Shown here: in pieces, positions 54,360-64,000 of the stretch
Layout: every line of letters begins with the position of its first letter
How positions within the stretch are numbered: the stretch's first letter is position 1
From: Chrysomallon squamiferum
Taxonomy: Eukaryota > Mollusca > Gastropoda > Neomphalida > Peltospiridae
Reading direction: 5' to 3'
Length of the DNA: 64,000 nucleotides
Assembly (NCBI GenBank): GCA_012295275.1
Contig: CM022669.1
Coordinates: 5,624,368-5,688,367, forward strand
Notes under the pieces: model-generated
Seen by the model: the letters and a program-made list of their open reading frames with translations, nothing else
Databases searched by the model: none
What the model was told of the DNA's origin: nothing
Program-made: the position numbers and the translations under genes

Positions 54360-55160
54360 GTTTTATTATTTATTTATTTATTTATTTATTTTAATATATA
54401 TATATAAAATCATCACGTAGCCTGAATCAACATTTAAAGTTGCTAACAGAGTAGCAATTTACAGGTTGCCATGAAACAACAGAACCGTGGATATTAAACT
54501 GATGTCATGTCTTTTCGTAATATTTTATTAGTGATAAAAGTAATCGAACGTGATAAGATTTTAGACTTTAACATTTTATCTAAATTTGGATAATTATATA
54601 CACCAATACCTTCTTTTGAGGATTTACTTACATTAGCTGAAGACCTGACAGCATAAAAATGGGAATCTTTAATAAATAGGATGAACAAATCTGAAACCTG
54701 AAATCTAATATTGAAATAAACTATTTTTAAAAACTGATTTTGTCTATATTATTTTGTCATTCTGCGGCTAACTGTTCTAAAAACTACACAAGGGAGATAC
54801 ATGCGTTATTTATAACAATTATATACAGTGCCATACAGACGAATGTACTAATTTAGGTTTAAATTATGAATTAGCTAAAGGTAATAATATCGAGTATCGA
54901 GATCAGTTGCACGTACCAGGATCTTCTTTTTTTTTTTTTTTTTTTTTAAACCTCCCGACCAAAGCAGCTTTGCTTCCTAGCATCCCTTTTTGATACTCAA
55001 TATTGAAGTAAGAATTATGAGAGAGTGAGATATCGGGGTGCACACACACATTTTCACACAAAACACGTTTGATATCTTGGCCCTCCTCCAAAAACTGCAT
55101 AGCTGTCTGGCCCCCTCTCTCCAAAAGGTTTCCGACCCCTATTGTAGCCTTTCTAATGAT
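54360..55160. other. Intergenic, matches unit 2 hAT-like region
   Basis: No gene. About 54,640-54,900 and 55,070-55,140 resemble 19,385-19,640 and 20,330-20,396, with most of the element's interior absent. Contains a poly(T) run at about 54,928-54,947. The unit 3 duplication starts at the end of this stretch. Confidence 0.5.
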
Positions 55161-55568
55161 TATAATTAAAAAGTCATCTTACCCTTGAAACCACACATAC
55201 GAACTCTCTCTCAGAGACACACTGACAACGTAAGTTTGACACACGAGTTCAGGCTGGCTTTAACAGCTGTTTACGAAGACATATGCTACGTATTCTTTCT
55301 GAATTTTTTTCTTTTCCGTTTTCTTTTGTTTCAGCATAAATAATACGCCTACACAATTATTCTGTACTTCTATTACTACAATACCGCTTTTTTTTCTTTT
55401 CTTTTTTTTTCGGACCTTTTCTTTTCTTTTTTTCTTTTTGTTCCGCAAAAAATAATATTATGATTACCACTGTATTGTTAGAGTGAGAGAAAGCAACTAT
55501 ATGGGCGGCTAAATAATAAATATTAGTTTTGGAATCGCTTTACATGTTTCCTTCAGGCTAGAGTACAC

Positions 55569-55625
<57 letters not shown>

Positions 55626-55655
55626 TTCTGTTATTTTTATTGCTATTATTGTCAC

Positions 55656-55699
<44 letters not shown>

Positions 55700-56180
55700 G
55701 TATTATCATTTCATATAACTGTTGTTGTTAATAATGATTATTGTTGTTGTTCTCGTCTTCATTATTATTATTTTCTTTTCTTTGTTTTCCTTTTTTAGAG
55801 TACGGATAATGTTTGTATGCTGCCTGACAAAATAATTTGCTACTGTTATTTAAGTAAATGTTTGTTATACATTGTTGTTAATGATTATATAAATTATTTG
55901 TTGTATTTTAGTACCTACTTTTATTGATAATATTTTATTTACATAATTTACTTACGCGCGTTTAACAATACATTGTGCATACACAGTTCATACTTGTAAC
56001 AGTGTTTAAAGCCAACATATCTCAGCTCGTTTTATCTTTTCCTCAAGAACTCTTCATTCATGTATAATCATGTGACTAAACATTTCTTTGACAGGTCAAC
56101 CAGGTGTCAAAAATAGGCTATTATGGAGTCTTCCATGAATTTCCTTTCGACGATATAAACAGAAGCCCGCACAACTGTTT

Positions 56181-56232
<52 letters not shown>

Positions 56233-56940
56233 CTACTTTAGACTGTAAACAATAATATATCACGATTCTCTTCACACTAGAGCAACGGTTGCCAACCAGA
56301 CGTCCACTCAGGGAGTAATGGTGGTTAGCGAGCTACATTCAAAATGTCACAAGGCTGAGATGTGTAATAATAATAATGTATATAAACACTCAGTATAGGC
56401 TTATAAAATTAAATTAAAAGTTTCATACATCTTTAAATGCCTTTTCAGTTTTAATCACACTCGAAGATGAAACTTAGAAAATGAGTTTGATGTTATTTCG
56501 TAAGATCACAAAAAGCTTGGCGTCCGTGTGAAAATTCATTTAAGTAAACAAGTAGAAAAAACGTTTGGGATCCACTGGGCTAGAGTGTAGAGGTGATCAT
56601 TTTTTCCAGTAAACGTATAACACTAAGTTGTTGTTTATTTATTATTATTTTTTATTAACGAAAGCATTACTATACATTTATTAAATCGTACACTTACAGC
56701 ATAAAATATTAACAGTTATTACAATACTATAAACATAAATAAACTGAAGATTAAACATTTATTTAATCAAACAAAATCAAAATGGTAGCAAGCTTTCAAA
56801 TGTCTATCTATAAAAATGAATATATATGTCAACGGACAGAGTAAGTTATAACAACAGTTTAATATATATTGTTATTTTGCTGATGTTTTCTTTGAATGTT
56901 AGTGAGAGTCTTTAGTATTTGTGACGAGCTTTATCTTTGT
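55160..56940. repeat. Unit 3 start: duplicate of the GIMAP 3' flank
   Basis: Colinear with 1-1,760 and 15,970-17,680; position 1 of the window corresponds to about 55,193. ATT and TG arrays and the MITE are conserved, with different array lengths. Confidence 0.75.
56283..56577. mobile_element. hAT-like MITE, copy in unit 3
   Basis: Third copy at the paralogous site, flanked by cactagag (56275-56282) and ggctagag (56578-56585). Its left flank matches unit 1 exactly, which helps define the original target duplication. Confidence 0.55.
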
Positions 56941-56966
56941 TCATTTGTTTGTTAGCTGAGTCCCGC

Positions 56967-57981
56967 TTAGTTCCCTAATCCTGCCTTTCGTATCATTTCT
57001 TGTATTTCTGGTGTTTGAAATCTTTGTACCAAGTTTCCTATGCACCTTTGACTTAGTTCTCTTTGTCCGTTTTCTAGGAATGTGAGTGGGCTTATTCCTG
57101 CCTCTCTGTACAGCTGTTGTTGTATGGTATGTCGATACATCGTTTGTGCAAAACCCAAAGAAAATCCAGTTTCAACATCAAAAAGACATGTACCGATTTT
57201 AATTACTCCTAGTCCAATTTTTACATTCCTTTTCCAGTTCTCGAATTCCCTTTTTATCTGTTCCTCTCTCTCTTCTTTCTCTTTTTGTCGCCTCTGCTCT
57301 TCCTCTGCTTTTTGTAGCATTTCTGGTTTGTATTATGCTACTCTATGCTTAGATAGATTGTTATCAACTGCTTTCAAGATTTCCTCAACCTGCTCTGTTT
57401 TTTTCTTTGAATCTACTTCCCAATTATTTATTCCAAAACATCTGCCTTCAGTCGTTCTGAGAAAATCTTTCAGATCATTAGGAGCTTCCTCAACGAACTG
57501 TGTTAGGTTGCGTCCTTCTCGTTCCAGATTATCCATGCGAGTAAACAACACAAACAAGTACTTCAGCATTCCTTCACCAAATGTCGCTTTGAAATATTGA
57601 ATTGTTTGGATGTCTTTTTCGGTAAATCGTTGTCCGATACTCAAGACAAGGATAAAGGCGTGTGGACCTGGAAGACACATTTTAACACATCTTTTTTATT
57701 TCCTTACTAACCTCATCTTGTGACAGGTCAGTGTCCAGAAATCCGGGTGTGTCAATGATTTCTAATTCGTAACCAGGCCGATTTGAAGTTTCCTTTTTAC
57801 TCGTTCTTGTAACCGACGACAGGCTCGCTTTAGAATGGAATGCAGTTTTTCCGAGGATAGAGTTAGCTGATGCACTTTTACCTGCGCCCGTGCTTCCAAT
57901 CATAACTAGTCTGAATTTCTTGACATTTGGGGCAGCTGAAAATAATGTTGAAGATACATTATTATAAAAATTATCTTCCAC
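56967..57981 (-). pseudogene. GIMAP-D (frameshift plus nonsense)
   Basis: Three open pieces of one GIMAP. 57981-57682 carries the P-loop GSTGAGKS and DTPGF, identical in motif to A. A one-base A insertion (six instead of five T on plus at about 57,693) shifts the frame and ends it at KKMC-stop. 57680-57333 covers LPGPHAFILV, FTRMDNL and on to HRVA, where TAC has become TAA. 57320-56967 resumes in frame as MLQKAEEEQRRQKE with a short coiled coil, a distinct middle region (KRNVKIGLGVIKIGTCLFD) and the common TFLENGQRELSQR end. Closest to A in the G domain, but without the coiled-coil repeats. Two lesions make it a pseudogene unless one is an assembly error. Confidence 0.75.
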
Positions 57982-58269
57982 ATAATTAAATCAAACATTT
58001 TTTTTTAGTGGGTCAAGAAAAATTGTTATATGGGAAAGTCTTAGGTTTGGGTTTGTTTGGGTTTGTATTTGTTTTTTTTTTCATTAAAATATTATTTTCA
58101 CGCACTTGTTGAACTTACTATTATTATCATTTTCAGATGGGGCCACGGTGTGACCTGTTAGATACTGGGAAATTCATTTCAAACCAACCTCATGGATATA
58201 TTTCCGTAATTCGTTTATTTCTAAATATTTATATAATAAAGAAGAAATAATATGTCGGATCTCTCTCTC

Positions 58270-58270
58270 G

Positions 58271-58305
<35 letters not shown>
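58270..58305. repeat. Poly(A) run
   Basis: 36 A upstream (on the gene strand) of GIMAP-D. The same place in unit 1 (about 3,438-3,451) has 14 A. Confidence 0.9.
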
Positions 58306-58307
<2 letters not shown>

Positions 58308-59016
58308 CGCTCTACAAGATTATTTCATGCCTAATCTTATGCCACATATAATTTTCAGAATGCCGCTTTCAGTTTTAGCAGTTTAATCGATTTTCACTTG
58401 CTTTCAGTAAGAACAGTTAATGACAGGCCAATGATAATTACACAGTTGATCTACATTGACGAAATATGATAATCTTGTTGTTAATTAAAATACTCCCCAC
58501 CCCACCCCACCCCGAAAAAACATGAATGATAATAAGTTTAATAATATAATCATCTTAAACAGCAAGTAGCAGATAAAATGTACGGCGAGATGAGATTAGT
58601 CCTGTTTGTATACCAGCATGTTTTTGTTTATTTTGTTTATTTTATATTTTATTAATGTGTCGAACAGCATTACAGTGCACTTATTAAATCACATATTTAC
58701 AGCATAAAATAATAATAATTATTAGAATGCTATATACATAAATAAACTGAATATTAACATTTATTTTATCAAAAAAAAAAAAAGTGTAGCAAGCTTTCAA
58801 ATGTTATTATCTACAAAAAATGAATATCTGCTTCAACGAACAAAGAAAATTATTACTATGTATTAACAGGAATTATGAGCAAGTTGATATACTCATTTAA
58901 TATTATAATTTATGCAATAAGGATTCTTTAACGGTAGCTTTGCTACTGGACGAAAAGCTTAATTTGTGAATGTTCAGTCATTATTATAGTTCATTATATT
59001 AAATAGGAACTGACAA

Positions 59017-59067
<51 letters not shown>

Positions 59068-60465
59068 TTCGGAACTTTGAATAAATAAGAAAACAAAATA
59101 TTTAAAAAAATAACAATCGTTTCTGTTATCAAAACAGAATTATGGACGATGAAATCATCAATTTTTTTTATAATCCAGCAGCGGTTATTTCCCTTGTTTA
59201 TTTAACACTTGTTTAGTAGGTGTCCACCAACAGCCTAAAAATATTGTCTACATTTGCAAAAAATGGTACTGTTTATTGGGTCATAATTTGTTGAACATTA
59301 ATAAATACATAAATGTATAAGGTGAAAAAAAAAAATTATAATAACAACAAAAAAAAAACTTTAGTTCGGTTAACACAATATATTTTCACGTAATTTCCAA
59401 CATTAAAAATAATTCTTTTACAACGATTGTCCGGTAAATAATTTATTGCTTTTAAAATTCTCTTACACTTTCATTTCCTCATACATACACGTGCATATAC
59501 GTGGTAATAAAAAAATGTCTACGTTCATCCTCGCGTTCTTGTTATTTTATTTATGAAGTTGGAAATGAGCAAAGACAGGTCGCCAAAACCAATGAATTAA
59601 TATTTAACAACAACTTAGTATATTTTAATGCTAATAATTATTAGATATCAAACGTAACGATGACACGTGACAGATAATTCTTACGCTGTCTTAACAAGGA
59701 CTATTTTTAGATTAGCAGCAAAGAATCTTGGTTCTGATCGAATAGCGACAACAAGATCCTTTTTATCAACTATTTTCACCATAAAAGAACATCTTCGACA
59801 TTATAATAATTTTTGATATTGAAATATATGTTGTTGGTATTTTTATGTTTCTTTTTGTTTTTCTGTGTATGTGTGCGTGCATGTATATGTGTAAATAATA
59901 AATTATTGATAAATTCTGGAACTGATAGATTATAAAATATTAATTATTGTTTATTAATTGTATTTATTAAGATGCACATTTAGTTTCTATACCTGTCGTA
60001 TGATATGATAAATATACCAAATTTATTTTCTTCCTTTTCTTGATTTAAACAAATATATATTTTTAACCCTTTTCGACTTCTTGTGAAATGATGCTTGCAA
60101 GAAACATCTTGATTCTCTCTATTAATTATTTCAATTTATTTACGTTTGTGATTGTTTTGATATTCGTGAAGAAAATCGTAAATTCGAATAGCCTTTGGAA
60201 TACACATATATACATATACATGTATATATATACACATATATACATAATACATAATATACGTATATATATATATAAGAAGGGCGGAAAAAAGACTACTGGA
60301 AAAAAGAAGTATGGCTTGAGATCCAAAGAAACTGAATACCAATAATTACAATAATACATAAAATAAGTTTTAAAAATTAGTTAGATTGATGATATGAAAT
60401 CGAAATTATTCATATTTTTCATTTACAAAAATAATAAAATATTTTTAAATTATTGAAATGAAATC

Positions 60466-60511
60466 TCGGGTTTGCGAGATCTTTATTGGCGGCTGTTTCA
60501 AAATGGCTGCC
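60466..60511 (+). promoter_or_regulatory. Possible KIF24 core promoter (unit 3 copy)
   Basis: Same elements as in unit 2, unchanged: ATTGGCGG at 60485-60492 and AAAATGGCTGCC at 60500-60511, after the atctcg/cgagat hairpin. In unit 1 (10,735-10,770) both motifs are altered (tttggcgg, aaaatagctgaa), in line with decay of that gene copy. Confidence 0.35.
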
Positions 60512-61496
60512 GAAGACAGACAAAATCGTCACTAATGTCAACAAATGCATAACAACATATATAATATATATTCCAGATAGGAACCGTTGTTTATTGTAAG
60601 CTATGAGCACAAATAATTTGCATCCATTCGCTTTCTAGATATCAATATTTGTAAGCAATAGCTTTAATATCTACTAATGCTTTTATCCAATGGATGTTTT
60701 CATTCTTCACAGGTTGAGACACGAATCAGTGTCTTTGTCAAGTTTATGTCACTGTTAGACTGTTGTACCAATATCCGTTCCAGCATGTATGCACACATAT
60801 CTGATGAATTTGAACATAGGCTGTTTAATAGAAGTAACAATTAATTATTTAGTTCGAAGCAAACGGCTAAATGTAAACTGAATTATAATTATTATTAATA
60901 TTAAATAATTACTAAAAACGGTAAGATATCATTCTTTATAATAATATAAACATTCTCCTTTCATTGTAGGAAGTACTCCTCATACCTAAAAATAGAAATA
61001 TAAAATATTTGTGGGTTTATTTGTTTATTTTAATAATATTATCTGTAGATATTTTCTTAATTTAATTTAGTCGTGATTATTTAATTATAAAACGTCCAGT
61101 ATCTCGTAAATATCAGTGGTTAGTATTTTATATGCCATTTTGTATTTTTGTGGGCATTGTATATAAACTGGACAAAAAGTAATGAGTAAAAGTAATACTA
61201 CAACTCTTTATTCAGCAACTGAGTTAATTAATTCTTAACATTATGTGGTAATTGTTATTCATTTTCTACTTGTAAAAGGATTTCAATTAGTATATATATT
61301 TGAAAAAAACTATGAAGAAGATTTTATTCCTTCTCACACTGTTACACACTTTTGTTTTTGCATTTTTGATTTTTAATTTTTAATTTTTTTTTGGTACCTA
61401 TACAAATAACTAAAGAAGATGAACATGAAATTCAATGTCATATTGTGTTAATTATAAATATTCATTATAGGTTACATATTTCAAATAAATATTAGC

Positions 61497-61599
<103 letters not shown>

Positions 61600-61690
61600 T
61601 ACAACATTATAGAAAAGATTATATTTTTATTTTTTAATATTTACAGAGCTAGACTGTTTCCATTCAGCTAACAACAAGTAACACTGAAGA

Positions 61691-62461
61691 ATGGGCACTC
61701 TCTTTGAATGCCTAAGGGAGGCACGTCTTGAACAATACTATCCAGCATTTCGAGCTAATGGTATCAATCGGTCAGAGATGCTGTCACGACTGACCCTAGA
61801 TGACTGCATGGCTTTGGGTATTACATCTCTTGATGATAAAAGACGAGTCATAGAACTGATAAATATCATCAAGTCAGTTCACACTGCCAACCGATCTACT
61901 CCAGCTGCTAAACCAAGATCTGATACCACAGTTAGACGTAACTTAGAAAACAGACAACACACTGCAAGTGCAGTATACCAGCTGCAGACATCAGGGTCTT
62001 CGCGAGTCCTTGAAGTCACTAGAGATGTTGTAGTTCACGATCGGATGCCAAATTTCTCTGCTGCATCGTACATGGACATGTTGCAATTACTGAGTGAAAG
62101 CAGCGACAGTGCATCATCGGATGATTCAGTCCACTCAGGCTACCAACCAACTAGAAGCAACATTAATCGCTCCAACATGAGTGCACCACCAGCCCGAGTG
62201 AGTCATGCTGCTGTAGAGAGAGTTAAACACGACAAGGGCTACAATTATGGAGTTCCAAATGCCACAACCAAACTAAAATCTAACATGAGTGCTGCCAAGC
62301 CAAACAGCGAGGACCGAATTAGGGTCTGTGTTAGGAAGCGACCTCTGACACGCAAAGAAATCAAGGGTCGTGACCCTGACATTGTAGAAGCAGATAATGC
62401 AACTGCTGTGATTGTGAATGAACCAAAACAGGCAGTTGACCTAACAGCTTTTACACTTCAG
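61691..62461 (+). CDS. KIF24: KIF24-like copy 3, exon 1
   Basis: 257 codons, ATG to CAG|gttagt, phase 0 out. Differs from copy 1 by a handful of residues (for example Gln for Lys in LEQYYPAF, Ala for Asn in TPAAKPRS). Confidence 0.85.
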
Positions 62462-63560
62462 GTTAGTTTGTTTTGGTGTTTTGATTTTGATTTTTTTTTT
62501 TTTCTAAATTAGGTTTTTTTTCCAGTAATACAAATAATAACTGAATGTGGTTTATTAGATAATATTTTATGAGACTGTAAAAAAAGAAATGCTGGTTAAA
62601 ATATGTTTAGCTACACTCTTGAGATTAAAATTATTTTCTCTATTACTAATTCAAATGATTAAGATGATAAGAAAACGTGTATGTCTGTAAGGTAAGAGAA
62701 AACTGGTATCATAACAAATAAAAAAAGATGTGGACATTTGACAAACATAGAAATTCTGATCATTAAAGACTATTATTATTGATTATCATCATCATCATCA
62801 TTATTTTTTAACTCTTCGACTACTTAAGTAAAAATTGGCCAATTAATTACTTTCTAGTGTATTTAAAATTTGTAATAAATATAATTTGTTTTTTCAGCAT
62901 GAATTTATTTTTGATGAAGTTTTCAATGAAACTTGTACTAATGAAGAAGTTTATCTCCGAGCTGCTCGACCCCTTATTAGCTGTCTGTTTAATGGGTGAG
63001 GATGTTGATTTTTACATGGCAGTTCACTATCATCTCATTGGTTTATATACAAGTTTACTTAACAGGTTTATAAGAGTGCTGTATTTAATGCCATATTTAA
63101 TAAATAAATTCTTAATTGTTTTATTGCTATCGTTCATGCTAGTTATTAGCATACTGATTGCTGTTTCAAATTGTATTTTGAAACTATTTTTTTTAGGTGT
63201 ACATTATTTTCCTAATTAATAATGTGCTCTAGATGTTCTATATCGATCATTTTATCTTAAAAAAATTTCATCATAATCTAATCTATGAATTGTATGTATT
63301 TTTTAAAATTATTTGTATTTTTATTAATTTAATTTTTATTGTAGTGCAAATGCAACATGTTTTGCCTATGGGCAGACTGGTGCAGGTAAAACTCATACAA
63401 TGATGGGCAATGAAGATGTTCCAGGACTGTATGTTTTGGCTGCCCAAGATATTTTCTCCATCATGGAGTCTGGTCAGTATGGGACTGGACTTTGCTTGTG
63501 GGTCAGCTTTTTTGAGATATACTGTGGTCAGCTGTTTGATCTTCTCAATAGGAGACAGAG
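61691..63560 (+). CDS. KIF24: KIF24-like kinesin-13, copy 3 (intact as far as seen)
   Basis: Three exons lie inside the window: 61691-62461, 62898-62995 and 63345-63560. They join in frame: SAM domain residues 1-65 ([20 protein letters not shown]), a linker of about 140 residues with a serine-rich patch ([11 protein letters not shown], about 135-145), motor from about residue 208 ([13 protein letters not shown]), the HEFIFDEVF segment and the P-loop [20 protein letters not shown]. The 5' acceptor at 61,646, 5' UTR and ATG are present. No stop or frameshift is seen, and the upstream YY1/CCAAT elements are intact. KIF24 is a microtubule-depolymerising kinesin-13 acting on the mother centriole and cilia in vertebrates. 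The best candidate for the functional copy; the rest of the motor lies beyond the window end. Confidence 0.85.
62898..62995 (+). CDS. KIF24: KIF24-like copy 3, exon 2
   Basis: 98 bp between ttttttcag and gtgagg. [20 protein letters not shown] to ISCLFNG, the segment deleted from copy 1. Confidence 0.83.
63345..63560 (+). CDS. KIF24: KIF24-like copy 3, exon 3 (P-loop)
   Basis: 216 bp between ttgtag and gtcagt, with [13 protein letters not shown] and [14 protein letters not shown]. Phase 2 out, expecting an exon like 13797-13884 beyond the window. Confidence 0.83.
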
Positions 63561-63794
63561 GTCAGTCAGATTTATTATTATGTTCACAGAGTTAAATAAT
63601 TTTATTGTTGGAACTGTCATGCTACTAGCTGTAGAACTGGATGTATTTTTGTTTTATTATCTCTCTCTCTGGGTGTTTGTTTTCATCATTTTTGTCAGTG
63701 ATGATTGGTACTCTGTGACACTGGTAAAAGTAGGGACAGCAAAATGACACGATTCATTTAAGAAATGTTTTATAATGCTAAAACCTACATAATA

Positions 63795-63796
<2 letters not shown>

Positions 63797-63828
<32 letters not shown>
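63797..63828. repeat. (TG)n microsatellite in KIF24 intron 3
   Basis: About 16 TG units; counterparts at 13,531-13,564 and 30,123-30,157 in the other copies. Confidence 0.85.
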
Positions 63829-63830
<2 letters not shown>

Positions 63831-64000
63831 ATACACCTCAAAAACACATACCTACCCAAACAATCTGAAAAAAAACATTCATACAGGCAGTTGCATATAG
63901 AGATAGATCTGTCCACATTTAACTGATACTTGGCTTGTATTTTTTTAAATTATTATTATTTTATTCTATTTAAATACACCAGCACTTTATACATCATGTG

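Overview
This is eukaryotic nuclear DNA: AT-rich, split by GT-AG introns, and full of microsatellites (ATT, GT, CT, GA) and small DNA-transposon remnants. The genes recognised are AIG1/GIMAP immune-type GTPases, a SAM-domain kinesin-13 (KIF24-like) and a Na-K-2Cl cotransporter (SLC12A1/A2-like). Multicopy GIMAPs with coiled-coil tails suggest a lophotrochozoan, most likely a mollusc. That placement is inference, not proof.

The window is dominated by a segmental duplication present three times. Unit 1 is about 1-15,970. Unit 2 is about 15,970-31,000. Unit 3 is about 55,160 to the window end. Each unit starts with the same sequence and runs GIMAP (minus strand) then KIF24-like gene (plus strand). 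Unit 1 holds two GIMAPs: A (1786-3138, full length and open) and B (7507-8145, stops after the G domain). It also holds a KIF24 copy that has lost exon 2 and the exons after exon 6. In unit 2 the GIMAP is broken by an inversion (C-terminus minus at 17.7-17.96 kb, G domain plus at 18.24-19.0 kb), the B equivalent is deleted, and the KIF24 copy has lost its start codon to a CT repeat and everything after exon 4. In unit 3 the GIMAP has a frameshift and a nonsense codon, while the KIF24 copy is intact for the three exons inside the window. So only GIMAP-A and KIF24 copy 3 look undamaged.

Between units 2 and 3 lies a single-copy Na-K-2Cl cotransporter gene on the minus strand. Seventeen exons (54,158 down to 37,333) join in frame into about 866 residues: the N-terminal regulatory tail with an RFxV kinase-docking motif, all the transmembrane core, and the first part of the cytoplasmic C-terminus. 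The last C-terminal exons are not in the window. In their place, downstream of the gene, is a 2.3 kb direct duplicate of the exon 6-7 region (33.5-35.8 kb), in which exon 6 is identical and exon 7 is frameshifted. Intron 1 contains an unrecognised plus-strand candidate gene (52.2-53.1 kb); intron 3 contains a Tigger-like MITE and a 200-base assembly gap.

Non-genic stretches are mostly diverged copies of the GIMAP 3' flank (20.4-23.7 kb), a hAT-like MITE inserted before the duplications, an interspersed AAT-tailed repeat, and simple repeats. I saw no rRNA, tRNA or CRISPR array.
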